Source of the DNA: Actinomycetes bacterium
Lineage (GTDB): Bacteria > Actinomycetota > Acidimicrobiia > Acidimicrobiales > Acidimicrobiaceae
Assembly (NCBI GenBank): GCA_021803345.1
Contig: JAJZLS010000068.1
Coordinates: forward strand, 38,876 to 102,875
DNA: 64,000 bases
Direction: 5' to 3'
Each line of letters opens with the position of its first letter. The first letter of the stretch is position 1. The translations under genes and the position numbers were made by a program. The notes beneath the pieces were generated by a model. That model did not search any database. It was not told the origin of the DNA and was given only the letters and a program-made list of their open reading frames with translations. Shown here in pieces: positions 16,924 to 27,254 of the stretch.

Positions 16924-18099
16924 ATGCCTTTCGCCCGGACCCGTCCCCCTTTGATATTAATCAATGAAGAACGATCTCAATTGTTACAACTGGCTAAGTC
17001 AAGATCAGCCCCGCACTCCCAAGTGGCTCGTGCCCGGATACTTTTGGGATATAGTGAGAACCAGCCATTAGCTGCTCTGGCAAGGGCCAGTGGAGTAAGT
17101 CTTGGGGCAGTGAATCGCTGTATCGATAAAGCGCTTAGCTTGGGTATTAAAGCTGCACTTTCCGATTTGCCTCGAAGCGGACGGCCAGCATCTATCCCTC
17201 CGGAGGCCAAGCTATGGGTAGTCGAACTGGCCTGCCAAAAACCGACCTCTCTGGGAATGGCTCATGAACTATGGACCATCAGCCTACTGGCGTCATACGT
17301 CAGCGCTAATGCTGAATCGGCAGGCTATCCGGAACTAAGCCAGGCAGGAAAGAGTCTGATACATGACATCTTGTCCTCCCATGAGCTTAGACCACACCGT
17401 ATTCGCTATTACCTTGAAAGTCGGGATCCGGAGTTTACAGAAAAGAAGGCCCGTATCTTGATCGCCTACCAGGAGGTGCCACTACAGATAGAGCACTTGA
17501 AACAGGAACCTGATACGGCACAAACTATTACCATTTCCCTTGATGAGAAACCTGGCTGTCAGGTACTCAAACCAACCGCTCCAGATCTGGCGCCAGTTCC
17601 CGGGCAATATCCCGGCTGGGCCAGAGATTATGAGTATGAACGTTTGGGTACAGTCTCGCTCTTGGCTGGCCTTGATCTAGTTACCGGCCATATTCATGGG
17701 CTGGTGCGGGAACGTCACCGTAGTGTTGAGTTCATCGAACTTTTGACCCAGATCGATCAGTACTACCCAAAAGAATGGACCATTCGGATATTATGCGACA
17801 ACCATAGTGCCCACCGATCCAAAGAAACCCAAGCATATCTGCATAAACATCAGGGTCGCTTTGAGTTCGTCTTCACTCCAACCCATGCATCCTGGCTGAA
17901 TATTGTAGAAGTATTATTCTCCAAAATGACGCGATCAGTACTACGAGGCATTCGCGCCGATTCTGTTGATGAATTCAAAACTCGTATCGAAATGTACTGG
18001 GCATCCTGCAACCAAGCTCCAGCTCCATTTCACTGGAGTTACAACCAGAACGACTTGGAGATTCTGACCAAGCCAGCACCAATCGATGAAAAGGCATAG
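16924..18099 (+). CDS. IS630-family transposase
   Basis: 391 residues. An N-terminal helix-turn-helix part (RILLGYSENQPLAALARASGVSLGAVNRC, in pieces) binds the ends. The DDE catalytic domain shows the first Asp in ISLDEKPGCQV, the second in ILCDNHSAHRS and the final Glu in SWLNIVEVLFSKM, all in the order and contexts of IS630/Tc1-mariner enzymes. GAGAGGAG lies before ATG 16924. No frameshift or early stop is seen, so the gene appears functional. Confidence 0.93.
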   Translation: MPFARTRPPLILINEERSQLLQLAKSRSAPHSQVARARILLGYSENQPLAALARASGVSLGAVNRCIDKALSLGIKAALSDLPRSGRPASIPPEAKLWVVELACQKPTSLGMAHELWTISLLASYVSANAESAGYPELSQAGKSLIHDILSSHELRPHRIRYYLESRDPEFTEKKARILIAYQEVPLQIEHLKQEPDTAQTITISLDEKPGCQVLKPTAPDLAPVPGQYPGWARDYEYERLGTVSLLAGLDLVTGHIHGLVRERHRSVEFIELLTQIDQYYPKEWTIRILCDNHSAHRSKETQAYLHKHQGRFEFVFTPTHASWLNIVEVLFSKMTRSVLRGIRADSVDEFKTRIEMYWASCNQAPAPFHWSYNQNDLEILTKPAPIDEKA

Positions 18100-18124
18100 T
18101 ATCAGTAATTCAGGAACGATATAC
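18093..18124 (-). repeat. Right terminal inverted repeat of the IS
   Basis: Read from the outside it begins GTATATCGTTCC, the partner of the left end. The transposase stop codon at 18097-18099 lies inside it. Confidence 0.75.
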
Positions 18125-18281
18125 TAGTGCGGTTTAGATGTCGCTGCGAAGCAAATGCCAAGCTGAGTTTTCAGTGCCTTAAATCCAACAGGCTGAAATC
18201 AGTACATGATGACGCAATTTGTTAGTGAAGGACGGTATTGAGGTCAGAAATTAAGAATCATAAGTTCTAAAGTTCCCGGTG

Positions 18282-19817
18282 TTATCCGCTTGGACATGCT
18301 CGAGGGTCCCAGGGTTGAAGCGGATTCACCGACTGCGTTGCGGGCAGGGTTATAGGAGCTGTGGTGGCTTGAGTTGTGGAACTTCCACCTTTAGATGCGG
18401 CGCTGCTTGAGCTGGTTGCTTGGCTTGATGACGCGGTTACCGGTGGAGCCACGGTAAGGGTTGTTCCGGTGACAAGTTGAACCGGAGGGCCACTTGTAGT
18501 TGCAAGGTTGCCCATAATTATTGCTCCGGAAAGGCTGTTCCTGAGTACCCGTGCTTGCGCTAAATATCCAGGACGGTACCTAATTATGGTTTCGAGATTA
18601 TTGCCCAGCACCTTGGTATTTCCGGTTGAATTAATCGTGAATCCGTCGGCTTTCAGTGCGGTTGCTACTTTGGCCGCTTGCAGATACTGTCCTGTGCCGT
18701 TCAGAACTGAAATTGAAAAACTGGATTTGCTTATATTGGGTTGGGGTATACTCAGGTACTTATTTACGACGCTGAGATCCTGGGGTTCGGCAGGAAAGAC
18801 CACGTCGCCATAGTTGGCTCCGTTGTACACATAGTTGTTCACAAGAGCCACTGGAAGCGTAGCAGTTGGGATGGTATTTGGATTCAGATGTCGGAATTTG
18901 CTGGCTATCGACACCATGTCACCAAGACTGAATCCTGAATCGACCTTCAGCTGAGGTACAACCGATGAGAGGATTGCATTCAGGGTCAGTGGATTCGATA
19001 TACCTTTTTGTTTTACCGAGGCAAATAATACCCTCATAAATTCGTGGTCTCGACGGATTCTGGAAAGGTCACCCAGCGGGTCCTCCACCCATGTTCCTGA
19101 AGCAGTTTTATAGTAGAGGTGACGTGCCCGAACCACCTGAAGGGCCTGGGTGCCATTCAGGTAATGACATCCAGTGGTTTGAACGTTAAGTCCTGAGTAG
19201 GCGTCTTTCACTGGATACGGGAAGTACATATGCAGGCCGCCCAGGGTATTGACGATGCTCTGGAAGGAGTCGAAATTGACTTCGACGTAATGTGAGATGC
19301 TGATTCCCAGATCCTGTTCGACCGTTTTTACCAGTTGGCTGGGTCCCTGATTTAGAGCCGAGTCAACCCGGTTGGAAAGAGTGCTCCCCGGTATTGGCAT
19401 GAACAGGTCTCTGGGAATCGACACCAGTGAAGCCTGCCCGGTAGCTGGATCTAGGTGAAGTATCATAGTGACATCGCTTCGGGCGCCACCAACTTGTTGC
19501 GCTGTACCAAAGGCTGCAGCCTGCTTACCATTAAGTACCGCTCTGGAGTTCGATCCCACGATCAAAATGTTCATAGGTTGGTTGGCCTGAGGGGTGGTGA
19601 GGTTGCCTACCGTGAGTTTCTTTATCTGTCCGTATCTAAATCTTGCGTATCCGTAACCTACTGCTCCTATTAAAATCAGTACTCCCACGAAGATTATGGC
19701 TGAATTTCTTACTCGATGTCGGCGAGCCCTATATCGCTTTTTTGAATGCCTTGGTCTTCGGCTCACTGGCGAGTCTGCCGCATTGCTGCCACTGTTTGGC
19801 TCAACTGGAAATGTCAC
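18282..19817 (-). CDS. LytR-CpsA-Psr (LCP) family cell-wall ligase
   Basis: 511 residues. A very basic cytoplasmic N-terminus (RPRHSKKRYRARRHRVR) is followed by one transmembrane segment at about residues 38-58 and the extracytoplasmic LCP domain with ARSDVTMILHLDP, LVSIPRDLFMPIPG and NRVDSALNQG, which bind the polyprenyl phosphate. A LytR_C domain (SISVLNGTGQYLQAAKVATAL) follows, then a Ser/Thr/Ala-rich tail. LCP proteins transfer lipid-linked glycopolymers such as arabinogalactan or teichoic acids to peptidoglycan. The GTG start at 19817 has AGGGG seven to eight bases upstream. It is transcribed away from pyrR. Confidence 0.92.
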   Translation of the reverse strand: MTFPVEPNSGSNAADSPVSRRPRHSKKRYRARRHRVRNSAIIFVGVLILIGAVGYGYARFRYGQIKKLTVGNLTTPQANQPMNILIVGSNSRAVLNGKQAAAFGTAQQVGGARSDVTMILHLDPATGQASLVSIPRDLFMPIPGSTLSNRVDSALNQGPSQLVKTVEQDLGISISHYVEVNFDSFQSIVNTLGGLHMYFPYPVKDAYSGLNVQTTGCHYLNGTQALQVVRARHLYYKTASGTWVEDPLGDLSRIRRDHEFMRVLFASVKQKGISNPLTLNAILSSVVPQLKVDSGFSLGDMVSIASKFRHLNPNTIPTATLPVALVNNYVYNGANYGDVVFPAEPQDLSVVNKYLSIPQPNISKSSFSISVLNGTGQYLQAAKVATALKADGFTINSTGNTKVLGNNLETIIRYRPGYLAQARVLRNSLSGAIIMGNLATTSGPPVQLVTGTTLTVAPPVTASSSQATSSSSAASKGGSSTTQATTAPITLPATQSVNPLQPWDPRACPSG

Positions 19818-19901
19818 TGCTGTATTCCCCTAAAAATGTTTAGTTTTATTCTCGACTGCAAGGCGAGGCCTGAAGTTCTCGTTATAGACTACTAGAGGCT
19901 A

Positions 19902-20516
19902 GTGCCGTCAAGTGAGTCCAGTGAGGCTCATACGGAATTAGGAGGAAATTTGCCGCCCCAAGATGGGTCAGTTTCAGGTTATTCTTATTCAGTAAAAGCC
20001 ATTGTCATGGGCAGTATCGATATCGACAGGGCGATTCGTCGTATAGCTCATGAAATTATTGAAAGAAACAGGGAAAATAGCGATTTAGTGATTGTAGGCC
20101 TGCAAAAGGGCGGAGTCTGGATCGCTGAGAGGCTATTCCGATCACTAGGTGAAATCTCGCCTGGCACTTATTTTTTGGGTTCCTTGGATATCTCTCTCTA
20201 TAGAGACGATCATGCCATAAGACCTCTTATTGAAAGCTCTTCTACCGACGTCTCGGTTTCCGTTCAAGGAAAAACTGTGATTTTGGTAGATGATGTGATT
20301 TTTACCGGTCGCACAGTGCGCGCAGCGCTGGAGGCAATACTGGATTTTGGCCGTCCCAGGGCAATTCAACTTGCGGTAATGATCGACCGGGGTCACAGGG
20401 AGTTGCCAATCCGTCCTGATTATGTTGGGAAAAATCTACCCACCTCCAGCTACGAGTTGGTTGAAGTTACCCCTGAGGGAGTATCGATATTAGTAGGGGA
20501 GGATGATGAGTCGTAG
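19902..20516 (+). CDS. pyrR: PyrR bifunctional pyrimidine regulator / uracil phosphoribosyltransferase
   Basis: 204 residues. The PRPP-binding motif VILVDDVIFTGRTVRAAL and the segments VGLQKGGVWIAERL and DRGHRELPIRPDYVGKNLPT identify PyrR, which senses UMP and controls pyr mRNA. The protein is about 25 residues longer at the N-terminus than usual; GTG 19902 with AGAGG before it is the best start. It opens the pyrimidine operon and overlaps pyrB by 14 bases. The leader is short (84 bases) and no clear antiterminator or terminator pair is visible, so control may act on translation, as proposed for mycobacteria. Confidence 0.93.
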   Translation: MPSSESSEAHTELGGNLPPQDGSVSGYSYSVKAIVMGSIDIDRAIRRIAHEIIERNRENSDLVIVGLQKGGVWIAERLFRSLGEISPGTYFLGSLDISLYRDDHAIRPLIESSSTDVSVSVQGKTVILVDDVIFTGRTVRAALEAILDFGRPRAIQLAVMIDRGHRELPIRPDYVGKNLPTSSYELVEVTPEGVSILVGEDDES

Positions 20517-21450
20517 CCTGATCTCGATTTCAGACTTGACTGACGCCGAGATTGAAAAAATACTGGATCTCTCCAAAGTGTTTGCCGAGGTGAATTCTCG
20601 GGAGATTCCGAAGGTGCCTGCCTTGAAGGGTAAGACGGTGGCCACCCTGTTTTTTGAAAATTCGACAAGGACCAGACTTTCTTTTGAGCTTGCTGCAAGC
20701 CGTCTTAGTGCCGACGTGATTACCTTTTCAGTTGCCGGTTCTTCTGTCGCCAAAGGGGAGTCGCTTAGAGACACTGCGGAGACAATTGAATCGCTTGGAG
20801 CGGATCTGATTGTCATGCGGCACCCTTCTTCAGGATCAGTGAAGCTGGTTTCAGAATGGCTCAGGGTTCCGATGGTAAATGCTGGTGACGGGGCTTTTCA
20901 ACACCCCACCCAAGGGTTGCTGGACGCGGTCACCCTTATTGAACATTTCAAATCAGAGAACAATCTAAACGGAGTCAGAATTGGGATAATCGGCGACGTC
21001 ATACATTCAAGGGTCGCCCGCTCCAATATTCAGCTGATGAGCAGGCTGGGCGCAGAAGTTGTGTTAGTTGGACCGCCAGCTTTTTTACCCAGTGACATAT
21101 CCGCTTGGCCTGTGAAGGTTAGTTATTCACTGGATGAGGTTTTGCCAGAACTTGACGTTCTGTATCTTCTGAGAATACAGAGTGAGAGATTCAGCGACGC
21201 GGTTCTCCCGTCTTTGGCGGATTTCTCCAGTTCATATTTACTGAGCCGGGATAGGCTCAAACGCGCCCGCAAAGATGCGGTGGTTATGCATCCAGGTCCG
21301 GTGATTCGAGGTGTAGAGATAGCTCACGAAATCGTAGATTCCGAGCGTTCTTTGATTCGCAGGCAGGTCGAGAACGGGGTACCGGTGAGAATGGCTGTTT
21401 TGTACTGGTTACTCGCAGCAAATGAGGGAAAGTTGGATCCGGCGTGGTAG
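20503..21450 (+). CDS. pyrB: Aspartate carbamoyltransferase, catalytic chain
   Basis: 315 residues. It joins carbamoyl phosphate and aspartate, the committed step of pyrimidine synthesis. Visible are the carbamoyl-phosphate motif FFENSTRTRLSFELAASRL, HPTQGLLDAVT, and MHPGPVIRGVEI. No regulatory chain (pyrI) is present, as usual in actinobacteria. Two adjacent ATG codons (20503 and 20506) follow GGGGAGG; either may be used. It overlaps pyrR and, by seven bases, pyrC. Confidence 0.96.
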   Translation: MMSRSLISISDLTDAEIEKILDLSKVFAEVNSREIPKVPALKGKTVATLFFENSTRTRLSFELAASRLSADVITFSVAGSSVAKGESLRDTAETIESLGADLIVMRHPSSGSVKLVSEWLRVPMVNAGDGAFQHPTQGLLDAVTLIEHFKSENNLNGVRIGIIGDVIHSRVARSNIQLMSRLGAEVVLVGPPAFLPSDISAWPVKVSYSLDEVLPELDVLYLLRIQSERFSDAVLPSLADFSSSYLLSRDRLKRARKDAVVMHPGPVIRGVEIAHEIVDSERSLIRRQVENGVPVRMAVLYWLLAANEGKLDPAW

Positions 21451-22793
21451 CAGGTAAGGGCAAGTTTGTAATCCGGGGTGGAAAAGTCGTTGACCAGTTG
21501 GGTGTACGACAGGCTGACCTCTTGGTTGACCAGGGCCAGATAGTTTTTAGTGGAACTAATGTTGATGCATCTTCCGACTTTGAACAGATAGATGCCAGTG
21601 GTTGCGTGGTTGCTCCAGGTTTTGTCGATCTGCATTGCCATCTAAGGGAACCTGGTCAAGCTGGGTCCGAGACAATTATCAGTGGCAGTGAGGCTGGAGT
21701 GCTGGGCGGTTATACCGCACTGTTGGCAATGCCAAATACCAACCCACCCGTTGATTCAGTAGAAATAGTGCAATACCTGAGCTCAAAGTCCAAAGATGCT
21801 GCTCTTGATGTTTATTTTTCAGCAGCAATTACCAAAGGCAGAAGTGGCGAGAGTCTCACCGAAATGTCGAAACTCCACCAAGCTGGAGTGAGGATATTTA
21901 CAGATGATGGCAATGGAGTTCAGGACCCGCAACTTATGCGTCGTGCTCTTGAATATTCAAAAGGTTTAGGAGTTACTCTGGCTCAACACTGTGAAGATCT
22001 AAAGCTGTCAAATGGTGGATCGATCAACGAAGGTTCAGTGTCATCTCTGTTAGGAATAAGGGCGATTCCAAATGCTGCTGAAGATGTTATGGTTGCCAGA
22101 GATATTGAGCTGGTCCGGATGACGGGAGCCAAACTTCACTTTCTTCATGTTTCCACTAGCAGGTCGGCACAAATGGTGGCGCAGGCAAAAATGGACGGGT
22201 TGGCTATCACGGCTGAAGTCACCCCTCATCACCTGAATTTTACGGATGCCAGGTTGATGGACTTCAACCCGATATTCAAAGTCAACCCGCCGCTCAGGTC
22301 GGAAAACGACAGACGGGGCTTGTGGAAAGCCTATTTTGAAGAGGTGTTTGACGCAGTAGCCACCGACCATGCTCCGCATCCCAAGTCTTCCAAGGAGGCA
22401 ACGCTGGATCAGGCTTCGTTCGGAATGATAGGGCTTCAGGCTGCGTTTGGAGCTGTAAATTCGGAGTTGTATCGTCAGCTTTGCCAGGCTGGAAGTGAGA
22501 ACTCAACTGAGACGGTTCTAACCGATCAGCAGCTCCTGCAATTGATCGGGATGTTCACTTGGAAGCCGGCAAAGATTGCCCAGATTGATTCTCGACATGG
22601 AGGACCTCTAGTGAAGGGGAGGCCGGCAAATATAACCATAGTCAATATGGAACATAAGTGGCAGCTTGGCGAGGGTGACATAAGGTCGCTGTCTGTCAAT
22701 TCCCCCTATTTCGACCATCAGCTTATGGGCAAAGTGGCTTTCACTTTTGTAAATGGAAATTTGGCAGTCAAGGAAGGAGAATTGTGTCGCTGA
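21444..22793 (+). CDS. pyrC: Dihydroorotase
   Basis: 449 residues, class I type. It cyclises carbamoyl aspartate to dihydroorotate at a zinc centre. Metal-site motifs are visible: VDLHCHLREPGQ, the Asp/Gly segment TDDGNGVQD, His in AQHCEDL, HFLHVSTSRS and VATDHAPHP. The GTG start overlaps the pyrB stop (GTGGTAG), and its own end overlaps carA by ten bases. Confidence 0.95.
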   Translation: MVAGKGKFVIRGGKVVDQLGVRQADLLVDQGQIVFSGTNVDASSDFEQIDASGCVVAPGFVDLHCHLREPGQAGSETIISGSEAGVLGGYTALLAMPNTNPPVDSVEIVQYLSSKSKDAALDVYFSAAITKGRSGESLTEMSKLHQAGVRIFTDDGNGVQDPQLMRRALEYSKGLGVTLAQHCEDLKLSNGGSINEGSVSSLLGIRAIPNAAEDVMVARDIELVRMTGAKLHFLHVSTSRSAQMVAQAKMDGLAITAEVTPHHLNFTDARLMDFNPIFKVNPPLRSENDRRGLWKAYFEEVFDAVATDHAPHPKSSKEATLDQASFGMIGLQAAFGAVNSELYRQLCQAGSENSTETVLTDQQLLQLIGMFTWKPAKIAQIDSRHGGPLVKGRPANITIVNMEHKWQLGEGDIRSLSVNSPYFDHQLMGKVAFTFVNGNLAVKEGELCR

Positions 22794-23911
22794 GTCCGGT
22801 TCAGGAACGAGTCAAGTACAGAGAAGGCGCTCTGGTTTTGGGTGATGGAGCGGTATTTGAGGGTGATTTGCTAATTCATGAGGACTTTGATTTTCGAGAC
22901 AGTGCAACTGGAGAGGTGGTATTCAACACTTCGCTCAGCGGCTATCAGGAAATAATCACAGACCCATCTTATGCTGGTCAGATAGTCACATTCACCTATC
23001 CCCACATCGGCAATTATGGAATCAACTTGGAGGATTCTGAGTCATCCGGTCCTAAGTGCAAAGGGGTGATTGCCCGGGATATAAGCACTTTCTACTCAAA
23101 CTGGAGAGCGAACCAGGGTCTGGTTTCGTTTCTTTCCGCCCATGGCGTTTCCATGCTCACAAATGTGGATACCAGAGCTTTAACCAAGCACATAAGGTCA
23201 TACGGTGCACTTCCCGGCGCGATTGGAACGTCATCGGTCAGCGAACTCAAGGCCATGGCACTTAGGGATAACGGAACCTTGGGAAAGGATTTAGTGGCAA
23301 GTGTTACCACAAGCGAAAAGTATTCTCTGGGAAGCGGGCAGAAGAGAATCGTGGCAATCGACTTTGGAGTTAAACAGACCATTTTGGGTCAGCTTGGTGA
23401 ATTTTTCACAGTGACAGTGGTTCCGGCCACCACGTCATCTGCGGAAATCCTGTCGATGGAGCCAGATGGAATTTTCCTTTCAAATGGTCCCGGGGATCCT
23501 TCGGCGGTGAGTTATGGCATCGAAACCATTAGGCAGTTGTTAGGAAAGGCCCCGATCTTTGGAATCTGTCTGGGTCATCAGCTTCTGGCTGAAGCAATAG
23601 GAGCGGGGACCTTCAAGATGGAGTTCGGACATCATGGCGGAAATCATCCGGTGCAAAGACTTTCGGATCAGGTGGTGGAGATTACAAGCCAGAATCATAA
23701 CTATGCGGTTTCGGTGGAGTCTTTATCCAAGGCACAAGGCAAGGTCGAGATTACGCATCTCAACCTGAATGACGGGGTAGTGGAGGGGATGAGAATTACG
23801 GATGCGGGAGCTTTTTCAGTGCAGTACCATCCGGAAGCTGGGCCTGGTCCCCATGACTCAAGGTATCTTTTCAGCCAATTTTTCGATCTAGTAAACGGAA
23901 GGGCCAGCTAA
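22784..23911 (+). CDS. carA: Carbamoyl-phosphate synthase, small (glutaminase) chain
   Basis: 375 residues. It releases ammonia from glutamine for CarB. The class I amidotransferase triad is visible: Cys in [12 protein letters not shown] and His-Glu in [13 protein letters not shown]. The N-terminal half has the CarA domain with [26 protein letters not shown] four bases before GTG 22784 sets the start. It shares the operon with pyr genes and also supplies carbamoyl phosphate to the arginine pathway encoded further on. Confidence 0.96.
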   Translation: MSLSPVQERVKYREGALVLGDGAVFEGDLLIHEDFDFRDSATGEVVFNTSLSGYQEIITDPSYAGQIVTFTYPHIGNYGINLEDSESSGPKCKGVIARDISTFYSNWRANQGLVSFLSAHGVSMLTNVDTRALTKHIRSYGALPGAIGTSSVSELKAMALRDNGTLGKDLVASVTTSEKYSLGSGQKRIVAIDFGVKQTILGQLGEFFTVTVVPATTSSAEILSMEPDGIFLSNGPGDPSAVSYGIETIRQLLGKAPIFGICLGHQLLAEAIGAGTFKMEFGHHGGNHPVQRLSDQVVEITSQNHNYAVSVESLSKAQGKVEITHLNLNDGVVEGMRITDAGAFSVQYHPEAGPGPHDSRYLFSQFFDLVNGRAS

Positions 23912-23913
23912 CC

Positions 23914-26900
23914 GTGCCACGTCGTGACGATTTCTCAACAATTCTTGTAATAGGATCCGGGCCGATTGTGATTGGCCAAGCATGTGAATTTGACTATTCA
24001 GGCTCGCAGGCATGTCGGGTACTTCGTGAGGAGGGATTCAAAGTAATCCTTGCGAATTCGAATCCTGCCACAATCATGACAGATCCCGGTTTTGCTGACA
24101 GGACATACATTGAACCCCTGGATGTTGACATTCTTACTTCGATAATTGAAAGGGAAAGACCTGAAGCACTGCTGCCGACTCTCGGTGGCCAGACCGCCTT
24201 GAACCTGGCGATGGAGCTTTCAGAAGCTGGAGTGCTGGACAAATATAATGTCAAGATGATTGGCGCCAACGCCTTAGCTATCAAGACAGCAGAAAATCGT
24301 GACCTTTTCAAAGATGCGATGAATGAGATCGGCCTGAAGGTTCCCGAATCCGGTTTTGCCCACTCTTTAGAGGAGGCAATGGAGGTTGCCGCAGATATTG
24401 GTTATCCGATTATCGTGCGCCCCTCGTTTATTTTGGGAGGGGCTGGCACTGGAATAGCTCACTCAGAGAAGGAATTCAGAACTCTTGCTGCTGAAGGGTT
24501 GGCTGCTTCGCCGGTTTCGGAGATCCTGGTGGAACGCTCGATTGCAGGTTGGAAAGAGTTCGAGCTTGAGGTGATGCGGGACTCTCAGGACAATGCGGTC
24601 ATCGTGTGTTCGATAGAAAACCTGGATCCTATGGGGGTTCATACCGGCGATTCAATCACAGTGGCACCAGCTCAAACCCTGACTGACGTCGAATATCAGA
24701 GGATGCGTGATGCCTCATTTGCAGTGATTCGACGCATTGGCGTTGAGACAGGGGGATCCAATATCCAGTTTGCGATAGATCCTGATTCTGGTGAGATGGT
24801 TGTTATTGAGATGAATCCCCGGGTTTCAAGATCGAGTGCTCTGGCCTCTAAGGCAACCGGCTTTCCGATTGCCAAGATTGCCACTAAATTAGCTGTGGGT
24901 TACACACTTTTTGAGGTGCAGAATGACATTACCAAGGTGACCCCGGCATCTTTTGAACCATCGATCGACTACGTGGTCACTAAGGTTCCGAGATGGGCAT
25001 TTGAGAAGTTTCCCGCGGTAGCTGCCGTGCTTGGCACCCGGATGCAATCTGTAGGAGAAGCTATGGCGGTGGGCCGCACTTTTGCTGAATCTCTTCAGAA
25101 GGCTTTGCGCTCCATTGAACTTGGTAGATCCGGTCTGAACGGGGACCATGGCGAGCTTGAAATTGACTCCTTGTCGGTTGAAGAAACCCTTGAGGCAATC
25201 AGGATCCCCACCCCGCTTCGAATTTTCCAAATTGAATCGGCGCTTCGCCGTGGGGCCTCTATTGATCAGGTGTATCAGGCTTGCAAAGTGGATCCCTGGT
25301 TTTTGTCCCAGATACTTCAAATCTCTCAAGCCAGAGCGGATATTTCGGAAAAAGGTCTTTCCTCTCTTACAAAGAGCGATATGGTGCGTATCAAACGACT
25401 TGGATTTTCCGATGATCAGATTGCATATTTGACCGGTACTACTGAGGGTGATGTCAGAGCGGTTCGGGCTGAAAGTGGCATAGAGGCCATGTTCAAGGCA
25501 GTTGACACCTGTGCCGGGGAATTTGAAGCCTTTACCCCGTATCATTATTCGAGCTACGAGGATGAAGACGAGGTGGCAGCCACTCAGGGTAAGAAGGTGA
25601 TCATCCTGGGTTCTGGTCCGAACCGGATCGGTCAGGGCATCGAGTTCGATTACTGCTGCGTTCATGCCAGCTTTGCGCTCAAAGAGGCTGGATATGAAAC
25701 CATCATGGTCAACTGCAATCCAGAAACCGTTTCGACCGATTATGACACTTCCAGCCGACTTTATGTTGAGCCACTTACGTCAGAGGATGTCGCCAATGTG
25801 ATTGCAGGGGAGCAGGCAAAAGCTCTCAAAGGCGGCGAGCTGGTTGGGGTGATAGTTTCCTTAGGTGGCCAGACACCACTGAAACTCGCCTCTTCGATAG
25901 ATCCAAATCTGGTGCTGGGCACCTCTCCTGAGGCGATAGATATAGCCGAGGATCGACAACGCTGGTCAGACCTATGTAGCAGACTGGACATTCCACAGCC
26001 TGCCGGAGCAACAGTTTATGACCTTGAGCAAGCGCTGCAAGTCGTGGACCGCATTGGCTATCCGGTATTGATCCGGCCATCTTACGTACTTGGCGGTAGG
26101 GCTATGGAGATTGTTTACTCTGAAAACGAGTTGATCGCAGCAATGTCGAGACTTGCTCAACTCAGTGCAGAAGGCAAGCATGCTTCCAAAGCCCCGGTGC
26201 TGGTCGACCGGTTCCTGGAGGATGCGATCGAGGTTGATGTTGACGCTCTTAGGGATAAGACTGGGGAACTTTATATAGGTGCAATTATGGAGCACGTTGA
26301 AGAGGCTGGAGTGCACTCTGGTGACTCAGCCTGTGTAATCCCGCCCCCAACGCTTTCGGAGCAAACCAAAGAAGTCATCCGGGAATATACAGTTGCAATC
26401 GCCGATTCGCTGTCCGTGGTTGGGCTAATCAATATCCAATTCGCAGTTAAATCCGGACAGGTATTTGTGATCGAGGCTAATCCAAGAGCATCTCGAACGG
26501 TTCCTTTTGTTGCTAAGGCCACCGGTGTTCCATTGGCAAAAATTGCGGCCCTGGTTATGGTGGGCAAGACCCTCAGTGAGTTGCGTGCAGATGGATTTTT
26601 CTCCCCAGTGGGTGAGATTGATTACTTTTGTGTCAAGGAAGCGGTTCTGCCCTTTTCACGCTTTCCGTCTTCTGATATTCTGCTTGGCCCTGAAATGCGT
26701 TCCACTGGCGAAGTGATGGGGATAGATTCCTCCTTTGAGATGGCCTTCATAAAATCTCAATTGGCCGCAGGCACCAGGTTGCCCTCCAGCGGCACTGTAT
26801 TTTTGTCTCTGGCGGATCGTGATAAAGAGCTTGGGGTATCTCTGGCACAGCAGCTGGTCGATTCTGGTTTCAAAATTGCGGCAACTCTGGGTACTGCTGA

Positions 26901-27237
26901 GGCTCTGGGTAGGGCTGATATCGCGGTGGACCGGATAGTTGCCAAACTGGGTGAGAACAGCGGCAATGGCCAGGCAGATCCGGTGGAATTGATTTCGTCA
27001 GGTGAAGTTGGGTTGGTGATTAACACACCGAGGGGATCCGGACCCCGTACCGATGGGCATCATATACGAACTGCTGCCCTGGCTAATAAAGTCGCTTGCG
27101 TCACCACCATGTCTGCTGCCAGAGCTGCTGTATCAGGAATAGCAAAGTGGGCTGGCACCCGGTTCAAGGTAGTTTCTATCCAGGAATACCATAGCCCGGT
27201 GAGTCAATCCGGCGCTTCGAAGGTAAGGTACAACTAA
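23914..27237 (+). CDS. carB: Carbamoyl-phosphate synthase, large chain
   Basis: 1107 residues, full length. Two homologous halves, each with an ATP-grasp domain, make carboxyphosphate and then carbamoyl phosphate. The first half begins with [20 protein letters not shown] and the second with [20 protein letters not shown] near residue 565. The C-terminal domain (about residues 945-1100) is the MGS-like allosteric region. GTG 23914 follows the carA stop by two bases. Confidence 0.97.
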   Translation: MPRRDDFSTILVIGSGPIVIGQACEFDYSGSQACRVLREEGFKVILANSNPATIMTDPGFADRTYIEPLDVDILTSIIERERPEALLPTLGGQTALNLAMELSEAGVLDKYNVKMIGANALAIKTAENRDLFKDAMNEIGLKVPESGFAHSLEEAMEVAADIGYPIIVRPSFILGGAGTGIAHSEKEFRTLAAEGLAASPVSEILVERSIAGWKEFELEVMRDSQDNAVIVCSIENLDPMGVHTGDSITVAPAQTLTDVEYQRMRDASFAVIRRIGVETGGSNIQFAIDPDSGEMVVIEMNPRVSRSSALASKATGFPIAKIATKLAVGYTLFEVQNDITKVTPASFEPSIDYVVTKVPRWAFEKFPAVAAVLGTRMQSVGEAMAVGRTFAESLQKALRSIELGRSGLNGDHGELEIDSLSVEETLEAIRIPTPLRIFQIESALRRGASIDQVYQACKVDPWFLSQILQISQARADISEKGLSSLTKSDMVRIKRLGFSDDQIAYLTGTTEGDVRAVRAESGIEAMFKAVDTCAGEFEAFTPYHYSSYEDEDEVAATQGKKVIILGSGPNRIGQGIEFDYCCVHASFALKEAGYETIMVNCNPETVSTDYDTSSRLYVEPLTSEDVANVIAGEQAKALKGGELVGVIVSLGGQTPLKLASSIDPNLVLGTSPEAIDIAEDRQRWSDLCSRLDIPQPAGATVYDLEQALQVVDRIGYPVLIRPSYVLGGRAMEIVYSENELIAAMSRLAQLSAEGKHASKAPVLVDRFLEDAIEVDVDALRDKTGELYIGAIMEHVEEAGVHSGDSACVIPPPTLSEQTKEVIREYTVAIADSLSVVGLINIQFAVKSGQVFVIEANPRASRTVPFVAKATGVPLAKIAALVMVGKTLSELRADGFFSPVGEIDYFCVKEAVLPFSRFPSSDILLGPEMRSTGEVMGIDSSFEMAFIKSQLAAGTRLPSSGTVFLSLADRDKELGVSLAQQLVDSGFKIAATLGTAEALGRADIAVDRIVAKLGENSGNGQADPVELISSGEVGLVINTPRGSGPRTDGHHIRTAALANKVACVTTMSAARAAVSGIAKWAGTRFKVVSIQEYHSPVSQSGASKVRYN

Positions 27238-27254
27238 TGGAGGATGAGACTTAG

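Larger units (their letters stand above)
16839..18126 (+). mobile_element. IS630-type insertion sequence with TA target duplication
   Basis: The element proper spans about 16841-18124 (1284 bases), flanked by TA at 16839-16840 and 18125-18126, each inside CTAG. IS630-family elements are known to insert at TA in CTAG and duplicate the TA. Imperfect terminal inverted repeats of about 32 bases are present and one intact transposase gene fills the element, so it may still be mobile. Joining the flanks gives the palindrome GCACTAGTGC, the probable empty site. It lies between the MarR/ABC promoter and the LCP gene. Confidence 0.85.

Noticed and set aside
24889-25665. 258-codon open frame on the minus strand inside carB
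   Set aside because: It lies wholly opposite a strongly conserved gene, has no ribosome site and no family-like motifs; it is a codon-use shadow.
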